NCBI GenBank assembly: GCA_021234155.1
Contig: JAJEKV010000104.1
Span: forward strand, 1,929,900-1,993,899
Reading direction: 5' to 3'
DNA: 64,000 nt
Origin: Isoetes taiwanensis
Taxonomy: Eukaryota; Streptophyta; Lycopodiopsida; Isoetales; Isoetaceae
Made by a program: the position numbers and the translations under genes. Shown here in pieces: positions 44,935 through 56,816 of this stretch (the stretch's first letter is position 1; every line of letters starts with the position of its first letter). The notes beneath the pieces were generated by a model. That model searched no databases, was not told the DNA's origin, and was given only the letters and a program-made list of their open reading frames with translations.

Positions 44935-45092
44935 TGTAACGGGCCCATGGCAGACCGCTCGAGTATTCGAACCTTGAATGTGCCTGTGGGGCGTTCCCGA
45001 GACACCGGCATAAATGGGTAGAAGCGACTACTCATAAACGTCTAGACGGTTTTGCCCAGTTGCTTAAGGGCATGTCGGTTAGGAACGTTACA
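44935..45092 (+). repeat. TRIM 3' LTR
   Basis: 158 bp, with two substitutions relative to the 5' LTR (near 45063 and 45089). Confidence 0.95.
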
Positions 45093-46318
45093 CCTATTTG
45101 AATGAATTAGAGACATTTTTGAAGATTCATAATATGATACAATCCATCCTTCCACCGCTTCCTTCCCTGCAATTAATATCAAATGCAACTCTTTTGTTCT
45201 CTCAGTTTACAGTTTACAACTCAAAATAACATTTAATTTGTAGAATCAACTCTCTATGTAAAGACAATTTCATTTAAAATTAATCATTGGGCATAAGTAT
45301 TTGTCTATGTTAAAATGCTAGAACCAAATATGTCACACAATGTCCAACCAAACCATATCTCTCTTGTTTGGGAGGAAGATATAATGTCAATGAGAGTACG
45401 TCCAAAGAGTAAAACGTGTGCCCAGTGTTGCAATATGTCCCAATATGTTCCATCAGGTTTTTACAATTTGAATTCAGAAAGGTATGGTAAATGGCATATT
45501 AATTTTGCAATTACAAACATTCTGTAGCTTCCCAAACAAACATGTAGCTAAAATAATCTACTCTACCAATGTTCTACATGTTCTTGTAATTTCTAAGTAC
45601 ATATGGTTGCCATTAAAAAGAAACAGTTATCCTAGCAGAGAAGCTACCCGTTTTTCATATACTGCACAATGTTTGTTAAATGCCACAAAACCTTCTTGAG
45701 ACACATGGAAAGATCACATCAGATCCTTGCATGAACAACCGTTCTAACAAATCTTTTTGATGATCTTTACCAATGCCTTCCTGAACTACTGCTGCTAATT
45801 AGCATGCTGCCATATCAAACAAACCATCGCCATCATTACTTTTTCAGTTCTTCAAGTTTAATCGTTAGTACTTGTTCTAGTCTGCAAACTCATCTCTCAA
45901 CATGTAATCGAGTTGCAGACTTAGAGCGGTAGATGATGTGCAACTGATCAAAGAAGCATTGCAATGACTTCAACTACCAAACCTTGCTAAATGAAACCAT
46001 CTCCACAACACTCATGCATACCGGCAAGCAAAGGAAAAGATCAAAAGGGCAACGTTTATTTGGTCGAAGGCTACCTGATCTTGAAGCACATTTGTTACTT
46101 CATCTGATCAGATAAAAGCTCCATGTTGCAACATAAAATTTCTAGAATGCATACCTTCAAAATGACTTCTAGCATTGCTGATTGAGCTGCTTCCAAAATC
46201 CTCATGGAATTATCAGGAAGCAACTACCTCTCTGCTCGTATGCTTATTAAACCTTGAAGACAAAGATATTAAGGGTGTCTTTGTTTACGTTGCCAAAGCA
46301 CTGCTTGAACAACAATGG
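45093..46318. other. Intergenic, no gene seen
   Basis: AT-rich sequence with only short frames lacking recognisable domains. Confidence 0.5.
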
Positions 46319-46735
46319 CAGGAAGCTGCATATGCAAGCCATTCACCAAAACCATTTAAATTCGTTATTTCTGCTGCAGAGCTCCACATTTATCCAGACA
46401 AAAGAAACCATGGAATATAAAAGCTCTATTAAGGGGAGAAGAAAACATCAAAAAGAGCATGGCCTGAGTCATGGCCCAACTGTTTTGGTTCAAGCAAATA
46501 CAAATCTTGAAGCAAATTGTAAGTGTGGGCATATCGTGCTTGTGGCTTGTTGCTGCTCCTGCTCTGAAAAAGCTATGGAGAAAACCATCAACGTAAGAAC
46601 TCTACGCCTCTAAAGGAAAGAACAGTTAGGCCAGTACCTGAAGCATGCTTGCTATCTGGGTGCCACAATACCTGAAGCCTAGGGTTTCTGTTGCAAATAG
46701 TAAACGTGTGCAAAATAGTATGAAATGATACTTAC

Positions 46736-46883
46736 TAGATCCCAGCCAAACCGTGGAAATGATGATCGTGGAGGCGGCGAAGAAAATTGCAAGAATATAG
46801 ATCATGGATAGCCGTAGAGGCGTAAAACCAGGGAGCTGAAGGCTTCGAGGAAAATATGGATGATCTATTTCGACGGACTCCAT
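46736..46883 (-). CDS. Putative exon 1 of a sterol 8,7-isomerase (EBP/HYDRA1 family), copy 1
   Basis: ATG at 46883-46881 opens MESVEIDHPYFPRSLQLPGF, then TPLRLSMIYILAIFFAASTI and ends ISTVWLGS. This matches the N-terminus of plant EBP proteins (HPYxPRxLxLPGxxP followed by the first membrane helix ending in a VWL motif). A consensus donor, GTAAGT, directly follows at 46735 (exon of 148 bp, phase 1). EBP isomerises delta-8 sterols in the endoplasmic reticulum. I could not find the next exon at lower coordinates, so this may be a first exon with a long intron or an isolated fragment. Confidence 0.55.
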
Positions 46884-47997
46884 GTATGCGTGTTTGCTTT
46901 TTAGCGCTAACCTCTTATCCAGCTATGCTGCGATCCGATCAGACAAGCAATCTGTTGCAGATGTTCCGGCATTTTGGAGTGTTCTGGAGCTACAAGTTAA
47001 CCGGTTTCCAGAGGGGCTCCCCTGCAACATAAATGACCTAGCATTTACCGCCAACAGTGGGTTTTTAGCAGTCATTAGCATATCCCATGTATATACTAGC
47101 ATATACTTGAAATATGCCATAAACCCACATAAACAAGGGTTTGCCCCCTTAGGGGCAACCCAAAAATAAATTGGTCATTCAACCATCAGTATCTCTATTG
47201 TCTTTTAAAAGCATGCCAGCCCCATTTAAGAATTTAATACTTATTCCTATACCACAGTAACATCAACTACATAATTCTTATGACAGACTGTCTCATGCAC
47301 GGGCTCACAAATACAAGTTACACAACATACAATAAATCCATGGGTAACATCAATGCGAAGTATGCTACTAAGAACATACGTCAATTTATGGGTAACATCA
47401 ATGTGAAGTATGCTACTAAGAACATACGTCGCCTCGTGCAATTTAACATAAAACTCGTCCAATTCTTATCTTTCGGAGATGGAAAAAGGAATGCATTAGA
47501 AGAGAAAGCTTTTCCAGTGACACTAGAACTACAGGTCTTGAGCAAGAGTAAACTTCAGAAAATTATGTTGGCTAGGACAATACCAGTTGTTAACATGCTT
47601 GCTATTCAAAGAAACAACTACAAGAAAGGCCGTAGTACTGGAAATAAAAACAACTACGAAGCAATCCATAAAGAAATCCACAGGCATTGACTCCATTAAA
47701 TAACACTGAACGTTTGAATTTGCCTCCATATTTTATGCATACATAATCACAAAAACAAAAACACTCTACACTCTCTTTAATCAGAACTACAACAACATCG
47801 ACTTTCACCATTAAATACAATTGAACCTAATGCCTTCCAAGAACCCACACTTCATAACACATAGAGCTGCAACATCAATAAAAGTTACAATAATACAAAA
47901 AAGTATTTTGAACTGTAATGGTTCTAAAATGTCCAAAATAATTGCGCATGCATAATGTCTCCTCTAAAGGGCAACCCATTGATGCGTTAGCATCTTG

Positions 47998-48024
47998 TTT
48001 TTTTTTTTTTTTTTTTTTTTTTTT
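47998..48024. repeat. Poly(T) tract
   Basis: About 27 consecutive T bases in the middle segment that is missing from duplicate 2. Confidence 0.9.
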
Positions 48025-49388
48025 ACGGGAAATGGATTGTGCATAAAGGATTGTTATGCATTTTCTTTTTTCTTTTTTACAAGTGTGGTACTATCTATGA
48101 CTTTGGTGCTGATGAATATCTTGGTGCATGGAATACAACTCGATTGGTGCATACACTGCATTCCCACCCATTTGTACTAACCAACATTTATATTTGCTAG
48201 CAGTGCATTGTAAGTCATTTCTATGCACTATAACATTCACTTATACAAGAGGTAGATGATGTCATAAAGGTACATGCATGAACATGAATTTCCAAATGTA
48301 CGAGAAGGAACAAAATGTACACTTCTGATCATCCTCCATGACAACCGTACATTCATGAGCATAAATTTGCACATGATGTAATTTGGTTATCATCCTTTAT
48401 GACATATGGCACACTTTTACATGAGTTCGCATATATATAGTTCTTAGACAATTCTAATCTCTATTTTTCAGGCTAAACTGTACAGGGCATTCAAAAATAA
48501 AAATCTCTGTATGAAGATTGGTCTTCGAACATTTGGGTACCTGAAGCCAATTTGTGTGAGAAGGTTGGAGAGAAATACATGTTTTTGCGTGATATATACA
48601 TCTGTTCAGAAAAGCTTTCAATAGAATGAGATCAAAGTTGCACGATAATTGTACTTGCAATTGCTGGTCTGCCTTGCGTTGATGTAGATTGGCATGTGTT
48701 GGACTGTCTAAAGGTTACCTGCACCACCAGATGTGGGACAAAACAAATTGCAATGTGTCCTCAAGGAATTACAAATGGTAGTAGCCAATCTATATGTATT
48801 TTCCGCACCATTCCGGTTTCAAAAGTTCCATTCCTGATGGACCCGTTGGTGTCAGAAGTTCCATTCCTGATGGACCCATTGGTGCAACGTTAGTAGGTAA
48901 GCATTTGCCATCAAGCTGTAGATCAGGCAGTGAAGAAGAGCTACTTCCAAGATCTAAGCTAAGGTCACAATGGCAGCAAGTCCAATTTCCAATATGCATC
49001 TACAATTTCCAATATGCGATGTGAGGAGGAAGAACAGAAGCAACATCTTGAAGGCAACTATAAAGTAGAACGAAATGCAGGAGCTTAGAGTCAGAATCTA
49101 AGCAAAACCAAAGTAGCTTCTAGATTTTGCACGACTTCTAAGGCATCACATAGTCCAGTTCTAAACATGATCCATCCTAAATACCAGCCTCTGATTCATG
49201 GTACAAATGTTCTTGGTTGCAAACGAACAATATCCTTTATTAAAACGTTCAAGGTAAGTGGGTCTTCGTAAAGCATTAAAACTTCTCCATTCTGGAAAAG
49301 ATGCAGAGATATTTATGTATGAGCTGTGTTTCTTCGTTTGTAATGCCTGCTATTGCAATGACACGGTTTGACCTCATGTTTGTTGACC

Positions 49389-49467
49389 TCTTCTAATCTG
49401 GATGTGTTTTCTGGGATTGTTAAAAATTATTTTTAACAATCCCAGAAAACACATCCAGATTAGAAGA
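49389..49467. repeat. 79-nt perfect palindrome (39-bp arms, 1-nt centre)
   Basis: The left arm, 49389-49427, begins TCTTCTAATCTGGATGTG. The right arm, 49429-49467, is its exact reverse complement. It lies in the part of the duplication lost from copy 2. Confidence 0.95.
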
Positions 49468-51302
49468 AGGAAACATACCCAATGATGCTCCTGTGATACA
49501 AATGCCCGTGCTTCAATAGCCTTGGCATGCAAGCATGATTGCCACATTGCTAGGTATTCTTGATATCTCATATACAATTTTTGGTTGCTGCATCTCTAAC
49601 GAATTTTTAGTGTCAAAACCTTTTGTTGCAGAAGCCATAGCCGAATCTAGCACTTATAATTTTCGCCGATGCTAAAATTTCTTGCCCTATTCAAAAACGA
49701 ATGCCTTAAGGCTGCCACTGTTGTGAATCCAAGGCACGTTTTCAGTTTGTGCTAATTGGTTGTTGCATCTTCCACATTTGTTGCATCTGCTTTCGACATT
49801 TTTAAACATGGTAAAAATCCCTGTAACGACTGCGCCAAAACATTTTGTTGTAGAAGCCATAACTGAATTTGGCTCTTGGAATTTTGCCAATGCTGCAATA
49901 AAAACCTTAACCTATTCGAAAAATAGATGCCCCCTTACTACCGCCATGGTTGTGAATCCAAAAGGACGCCCAAACGGTTTATCCTCTGCCCTTTGCAATG
50001 AACTTTGGAATAAATTTGCTCTTTCTTCTTCTGAAAAATAGGTCCTGTAAAGAATCCAAATACAAAAACCCTACATAAAATCTGCTCTTTCTTCTACTGG
50101 AAAACGGTAAGGAAAGAACGGAACAGTAGTCAAGGCAATGGAATCGCTCAGGTGATACCTTTAACATTAAGACCAATCACCTCTGTGCCCACCAGAGCTC
50201 CAAACGCAATCTCCATAGCATATCAGGGGTCCGTTTTAGAGAGCAGGGAAAAAAAAAACCGGTGCGTTTCTTACGGGAGAGCAGCGATTCAACCTAATTT
50301 TCTCAGCTCTAGAATTTTGTAGATTAGATCCAATGGTTTAGGATTTGTCCATGACAATTTTTAGGACACTGGAATTTTGTTTTTCTTTTTCTCACTTTTC
50401 CGGCAAATTTCCGGCAAGAATGTTGGCGGCGCCGGTTAGAAGGGGACGGCGGGGGCCGACGGCGGTAGGGGACGACAAGGGACGCAGTCGATTTAAATCG
50501 ACTCTATTGTTCTTCTTGAAAAAAAGCTGTTGTTTGGCCCTGTAATTTCAAGGCCCCTTTTTTTTCGGATACGTGGATAGCCTAGGCATTTAGATAAATG
50601 TGACACCTTGTTGCGCCCACACTTGCATTGGGATTCGCTTATACATGAAATGAAATGGAGCAGAGCAAAACCTAGCTTACTTTTAACCGTAGTCTCTGTG
50701 ATGGTTGCAAATATAATCTACTTAATTTTTCTTCTAAATGAAGGTGGTTTGATGAGACTGGTGGTAGGACGTACGTTCATGAATGAACAAATATGATTCT
50801 ATTCTTCATGAGCATATTAACATGGAAATATTAACATTTTGCTTGCCTTCTAGAACTAAGATTGTGATTTTGACTTAGGACAAATATAGTAAAGGATTTA
50901 GAAAAGAGAAATGTTCGCGGCGGCCTTGGCCACCGCAATAAATTTCTTACTTATTTGAAATTTTAGATTCTATACACGACATATAAGTTACGCCTATGTC
51001 AATGCATGCTGCATTTGTGTCACGTCTCCAAGCCGTTGCAATGCGGCTTCTAGTACGACATGTCTGTAGCAATGTATATGTTACATTGCACAGGCATGAT
51101 ATAGCCATCTCTAAACTCCATATGTATTGTTGTGTCAAGCTTCTCTGAATGTTGCTCGTTTATCTTTTCAATTGCTCTGCAAAATGAATTCTAAATCTTT
51201 CATTTTGCTCATCCATAAGTTGTTTTAATGTATCAAGCACATCTACATTCTGCAAATAAATGAATCAATCAATTAGAAAAAAAAAAAAAAATGTAAATCA
51301 GA

Positions 51303-53651
51303 CAGGAAGCTGCATATGCAAGCCATTCACCAAAACCATTTAAATTCGTTATTTCTGCTGCAGAGCTCCACATTTATCCAGACAAAAGAAACCATGGAAT
51401 ATAAAAGCTCTATTAAGGGGAGAAGAAAACATCAAAAAGAGCATGGCCTGAGTCATGGCCCAACTGTTTTGGTTCAAGCAAATACAAATCTTGAAGCAAA
51501 TTGTAAGTGTGGGCATATCGTGCTTGTGGCTTGTTGCTGCTCCTGCTCTGAAAAAGCTATGGAGAAAACCATCAACGTAAGAACTCTACGCCTCTAAAGG
51601 AAAGAACAGTTAGGCCAGTACCTGAAGCATGCTTGCTATCTGGGTGCCACAATACCTGAAGCCTAGGGTTTCTGTTGCAAATAGTAAACGTGTGCAAAAT
51701 AGTATGAAATGCTTACTAGATCCCAGCCAAACCGTGGAAATGATGATCGTGGAGGCGGCGAAGAAAATTGCAAGAATATAGATCATGGATAGCCGTAGAG
51801 GCGTAAAACCAGGGAGCTGAAGGCTTCGAGGAAAATATGGATGATCTATCTCGACGGACTCCATGTATGCGTGTTTGCTTTTTAGCGCTAACCTCTTATC
51901 CAAATCTTTGCGATCCGATCGACAAGCAATACACCAAGCGAGATGTTCCTAAGCATTTTGGAGTGTTCTGGAGCTACAAGTTAACCGGTTTCCAGAGGGG
52001 CTCCCCTGCAACATAAATGACCTAGCATTTACCGCCAACAGTGGGTTTTTAGCAGTCATTAGCATATCTCATATATATACTGGCATATACTTGAAATATG
52101 CCATAAACCCACATAAACAAGGGTTTGCCCCCTTAGGGGCAACCCAAAAATAAATTGGTCATTCAACCATCAGTATCTCTATTGTCTTTTAAAAGCATGC
52201 CAGCCCCATTTAAGAATTTAATACTTATTCCTATACCACAGTAACATCAACTACATAATTCTTATGACAGACTGTCTCATGCACGGGCTCACAAATACAA
52301 GTTACACAACATACAATAAATCCATGGGTAACATCAATGCGAAGTATGCTACTAAGAACATACGTCAATTTATGGGTAACATCAATGTGAAGTATGCTAC
52401 TAAGAACATACGTCGCCTCGTGCAATTTAACATAAAACTCGTCCAATTCTTATCTTTCGGAGATGGAAAAAGGAATGCATTAGAAGAGAAAGCTTTTCCA
52501 GTGACACTAGAACTACAGGTCTTGAGCAAGAGTAAACTTCAGAAAATTATGTTGGCTAGGACAATACCAGTTGTTAACATGCTTGCTATTCAAAGAAACA
52601 ACTACAAGAAAGGCCGTAGTACTGGAAATAAAAACAACTACGAAGCAATCCATAAAGAAATCCACAGGCATTGACTCCATTAAATAACACTGAACGTTTG
52701 AATTTGCCTCCATATTTTATGCATACATAATCACAAAAACAAAAACACTCTACACTCTCTTTAATCAGAACTACAACAACATCGACTTTCACCATTAAAT
52801 ACAATTGAACCTAATGCCTTCCAAGAACCCACACTTCATAACACATAGAGCTGCAACATCAATAAAAGTTACAATAATACAAAAAAGTATTTTGATTCTT
52901 GAAAAAAAGCTGTTGTTTGGCCCTGTAATTTCAAGGCCCCTTTTTTTTCGGATACGTGGATAGCCTAGGCATTTAGATAAATGTGACACCTTGTTGCGCC
53001 CACACTTGCATTGGGATTCGCTTATACATGAAATGAAATGGAGCAGAGCAAAACCTAGCTTACTTTTAACCGTAGTCTCTGTGATGGTTGCAAATATAAT
53101 CTACTTAATTTTTCTTCTAAATGAAGGTGGTTTGATGAGACTGGTGGTAGGACGTACGTTCATGAATGAACAAATATGATTCTATTCTTCATGAGCATAT
53201 TAACATGGAAATATTAACATTTTGCTTGCCTTCTAGAACTAAGATTGTGATTTTGACTTAGGACAAATATAGTAAAGGATTTAGAAAAGAGAAATGTTCG
53301 CGGCGGCCTTGGCCACCGCAATAAATTTCTTACTTATTTGAAATTTTAGATTCTATACACGACATATAAGTTACGCCTATGTCAATGCATGCTGCATTTG
53401 TGTCACGTCTCCAAGCCGTTGCAATGCGGCTTCTAGTACGACATGTCTGTAGCAATGTATATGTTACATTGCACAGGCATGATATAGCCATCTCTAAACT
53501 CCATATGTATTGTTGTGTCAAGCTTCTCTGAATGTTGCTCGTTTATCTTTTCAATTGCTCTGCAAAATGAATTCTAAATCTTTCATTTTGCTCATCCATA
53601 AGTTGTTTTAACGTATCAAGCACATCTACATTCTGGGTAAATCAGACAAAC
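51303..53651. repeat. Segmental duplication, copy 2 (internally deleted)
   Basis: Block A2 (51303-52893) is joined directly to block B2 (52894-53651), with the 2.6-kb middle absent. Block B1 has about 35 bp more than B2 at its end, including a poly(A) run (51277-51290). Confidence 0.9.
51717..51864 (-). CDS. Putative exon 1 of a sterol 8,7-isomerase, copy 2
   Basis: It has the same 148-bp exon and protein sequence as copy 1, from the ATG at 51864. The donor is GTAAGC instead of GTAAGT. The sequence just upstream of the ATG (51899-51956) differs strongly from copy 1. Without downstream exons it is probably a duplicated gene fragment. Confidence 0.5.
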
Positions 53652-55427
53652 TGTAAACAAGTAAAAGATTTTAGAGAGAAAGACCAGCTCATTTTGATCC
53701 ACGTCAAGTTTAGTTCTTTTACCTACATATTCCAAATGAGGTGTGCCCTGGACTACCTCCATCGTCGGATCTATCCATTCTATCGCCCAGATCATATGTT
53801 GGAGTTGGTGCCCCTCATTTCGATTATGATCGGTTATGATGGGGGCTCCTATGATTTTGAAAGATGAAATATGGGTTCGTCTAAGGTTTAGAATATGAAA
53901 TATGGGGACTCGAAACTTACTATCCTAAAAAAAATGCTTTAACCAATGCAACCATCGAGCTAACATACTTATTTTTTCTATTGAATCCATATTTTTTTGT
54001 TGTTTGCCTTTTTTTTAATAATAATTCATTCATTTGTTTTATGAGTATGGTCTATAGTCGTAGGAATTGTAATTTATGCATCCATATCAAATCCTCCTGG
54101 AATTCCCTGTCATTGTGCTACATATTAATATTGGTTTAGGGCAGCTCGATTGTAATTAAATACCTATAAAATTCGAATTAAAAAAATAAAGAATAGAATA
54201 GAATTTTTAACACCCATGGAGATCAATAGGCCATTGGACCCATATAACAGGCTAGAACAACCCAAAACATCACCAAACATAATAAAAATATTACAAAGCT
54301 TGGGCAAAACCCAGAGGAAACTATAACTTGACTCTTAGGCCAAATAATCAAATCAGGCTTTACGTAGCATCACAAAATACAAAAACAAATAGAAATAACA
54401 ACATAAAGAAGAACATGGTTATACAAAAATTGTCCATGGGTCAGAGGCCATTGATCTCTAATGATAGCCTGACCACCTCTATATACTGCCCACTTCCGTT
54501 GCAGGCGAGCTTCTCGTACTCGACATAATTTCTCTTTTCATCTGCAGAGCTGTGCTGGAGTTGGATCCTCTTGGACAGAAAAGGTGGTCCCTTTCAGATG
54601 ATTTCCACACCTCAGTATATGCAGCATGGTAATTGAAAGGCTAAATTTTTAGTGTGAATTTTCTAAGTATGAACAACAAAGTACTCAATGGCAAATATGG
54701 ACAACACCTTTAGAGTTATTACGTTTGAATAACACCTCAAGCTTGTAAACTCATTTAAACAAAATTATATTCCAAAACCTTTGAACATGAACAATGTTTA
54801 GAGTATAAGTAACTCTTCCGACTTTGGAGACTTCACAGCAGACCTGTCATGAACCTACGCGAAAACAAGGAAAATACGTGGAAAATATGCAAGAAATATG
54901 GAAGGAATATGCCATCGGTAAAGAATCTGATATATGAACAGGAATCAAGAGTACAATGGTCCAAAGACAAGCAGGAACATGAGATAGATGCCTAGAAGGC
55001 TCAAGATTGGCGTTGAACCGGAATGATTTGACAAGAAGGAGGTGCCTCCTTATATATCTAGCCCGGGGGATGCACTTAGTAATAAAAGTGTATGGACATC
55101 TGCGTTCGAAGGGTGCCTAAAAACATCCCTAGTATACTGATCTGTAAGCTAATTTAACCCCTAAAGTATATATATTTGCTCCAGATAATGGCAAAAAACC
55201 CCATTAAATGGTAAAAAAAACCAAAAAAAACTGCCCTTCATTGCATGCACATGTCCCGTACTGCAAAGAATACTGAATCCCCTGGGATAACTAGGCCAAT
55301 GGTCAGGATCGCGCCACTCCAATGGATGGGATCTCGCCAAGTGGCGCACGTGCATTTAGGTTCTAGAATATTCTAGAACCTCCTGGAGATAGTCCCACAT
55401 ATGAGAAAAACGTGAAGGAATATTTTC
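53652..55427. other. Intergenic, no gene seen
   Basis: AT-rich unassigned sequence with short frames only. Confidence 0.5.
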
Positions 55428-55500
55428 AACAGATATTGGTAGCGCATTTTGCAAAGGTGTGTGACTCGCAATTGGAAGGTTGCGAGTTCAACTCTTGCCT
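55428..55500 (+). pseudogene. tRNA-Met-like remnant or SINE head
   Basis: A T-arm with 5-bp stem GCGAG/CTTGC and loop TTCAACT (55482-55498) follows TTGGTAGCGC and an anticodon-arm-like GTGACTCGCAATTGG. The order resembles elongator Met tRNA, but the acceptor stem is missing and the anticodon is altered. It is likely a tRNA-derived SINE piece or tRNA pseudogene. Confidence 0.35.
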
Positions 55501-55524
55501 TGTGCAACTACCCTTTTGCATCAG

Positions 55525-55593
55525 TGTGACGACCATCTTTTATACATATGAGTATAATGTTCGTATGATACGAACATCCGTATGGTCGTCACA
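55525..55593 (-). repeat. Short palindromic LTR-like end of the Ty3 element
   Basis: On the minus strand it reads TGTGACGACCAT...ATGGTCGTCACA, with arms of 13 bp when extended by one base. It holds a second perfect palindrome of 10-bp arms (55557-55577) and a TATA-like TATAAAAG. A purine tract (AGGAGGGGGATGG) and the chromodomain stop directly precede it. It could be a very short LTR or the remnant of a longer one. Confidence 0.45.
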
Positions 55594-55774
55594 CCATCCC
55601 CCTCCTATGACGGCGACGCGTACTCGGAGCTGGACCCGGGGTACTCAAACTTGGCTTGTCCGGATAACGTCGGTGAAACTCCACAATTTTATCAGGAGCA
55701 TTAGTCAAATTCTCCGCAGGCTCCCAGGTTCTATCACTTGGCGAGTAACCTTCCCAATCGACAAAGTAATACAA
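55589..55774 (-). pseudogene. Chromodomain at the integrase C-terminus
   Basis: [20 protein letters not shown] followed by NL and FHRRYPDKP is the standard chromoviral chromodomain ending, which targets integration to chromatin marks. The aromatic residues Y, W and W are kept. Confidence 0.85.
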
Positions 55775-55777
55775 TCG

Positions 55778-55963
55778 TCAACGAAGAAACTTAGAGTCCA
55801 GAATCTCTCGAACCTCGAACTCCTCATGATCATCAATTTCTACTGGTGGTGGCGGCGGAGGAATGCGATCGGGGAAAGTATTAACTGTGTAGGGCTCCAA
55901 TAGAGAAACATGAAATACTGGATGGAGTTGAACAGCTAGAGGAAGCTCGAGCCGAAATGCCAC
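55778..55963 (-). pseudogene. Ty3 integrase C-terminal segment
   Basis: AFRLELPLAVQLHPVFHVSL followed by LEPY is the typical motif between integrase and chromodomain in Ty3/gypsy elements. It is out of frame with its neighbours. Confidence 0.8.
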
Positions 55964-56442
55964 ATTGCTGATTTGAGCCGTGATCCGGTAAGAACCAAGG
56001 CGACGATAGTCAAGCTTGTTGCAGGGACGTGAAGTAGTGCTCGGTGAAGATGATGCTGAAGATTTGATTGAAGAGCCTGCAGTTTCTTAAGTCGAGACTC
56101 GGCACTAAGATTGACAGAGTCACCGCCAGCGACACTACAGGACCAACGAGGATGCTGACCAGAGTTTAGAAAGAACGGAGTCTGGCCAATGAAGGCGCCA
56201 AATGAAGGGAAGCAATCTAATAAGTCCGGCCAACTTCTTAGATGGCATCAACTCAAAGGTGGGACTATTTCAAGAGGGCAATAATTAAGAAAGGGGAGTA
56301 TTATAGGCAAACTCAGCTAATAGAAGATAATCGACACAATCATCCTGCTGATAACTGATAAAGGACCTTGAATATTGCTCCAGAGTCTAATTAGTGCGCC
56401 CTGATGATGACCAGATGTCAGTGAGCGGTTGATATGCAATAA

Positions 56443-56640
56443 CTACCAAAGTCGCTTCCAAAAACCTGCGACGAACTGCGGTACATGATTGCTGACGATA
56501 GTATCGGGCAAGCCGTAAAGTCTGACTACTTCACGAAGAAGAAGATCCGATATTCCCTCACTGGTGACGGCGATGTTGCAGAGAATAAAATGAGCCATCA
56601 CTCGCGAAGAGAAATCTTCGAGATACGAAACTGAGGGCAT
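56443..56640 (-). pseudogene. Ty3 integrase core fragment
   Basis: It contains RVMAHFILCNIAVTSEGISD, then REVVRLYGLPDTIVSNHVPQ and FVAGFWKRLW. The usual Asp of the VSD motif is Asn (VSNHVPQF), so a catalytic residue is lost. Confidence 0.8.
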
Positions 56641-56654
56641 GAAGAAGTCTCTAC

Positions 56655-56816
56655 AGAAGCAGGAGCAGGAACATGAGCAGGAGCAAGAGCAACTGGAACA
56701 GGAACTGGAGAAGGGACTGGAGCAAGAACTGGAGCAGGAGCAGGAACTGGAACTGGAACTGGAGCTGGAGCAGGAGCAATAGCAGAAACTGGAGCTGGAG
56801 CTGGAGCCGGGACATC
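56655..56816 (-). repeat. Degenerate GCTCCA/GTTCCA repeat coding Pro-Ala/Pro-Val
   Basis: On the minus strand this hexamer-like repeat encodes about 50 residues of alternating PA and PV (PAPAPAPVSAIAPAPAPVPV and onward), in the linker between protease and integrase remnants. Confidence 0.8.

Larger units (their letters stand above)
44633..45092 (+). mobile_element. TRIM (miniature LTR retrotransposon), intact, 460 bp
   Basis: Two 158-bp LTRs (44633-44790 and 44935-45092), each starting TGTAACGGGCCC and ending ACA, differ at only two positions. The internal region is 144 bp. The primer-binding site TGGTATCAGAGC (44793-44804) is two bases after the 5' LTR, and a purine tract GTGGGAGAGA lies just before the 3' LTR. 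A perfect 5-bp target duplication, CCTAT, flanks the element (44628-44632 and 45093-45097). No coding capacity. The near-identity of the LTRs indicates recent movement, and enzymes must come from another element. Confidence 0.96.
46319..51302. repeat. Segmental duplication, copy 1 (full length)
   Basis: Block A (46319-47914), a middle part (47915-50512) and block B (50513-51302). A and B recur joined together at 51303-53651, with the middle missing. Identity is high, with only scattered differences. Confidence 0.9.

Noticed and set aside
47280-47690. 136-codon frame, identical in both duplicate copies (52264-52674)
   Set aside because: Identity reflects the recent duplication. The frame contains a short internal repeat (GNINxKYATKNIR) and no known domain, with no evidence of selection.
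47915-50512. Middle segment as a transposon inserted in copy 1
   Set aside because: No target duplication, terminal repeats or Helitron ends at the borders. Deletion from copy 2 is simpler.
50513-53651. LTR retrotransposon with block B as LTRs (TG...CA-like ends)
   Set aside because: No primer site or purine tract at the junctions, and blocks A and B occur in the same order 46-51 kb, so duplication with deletion explains it.
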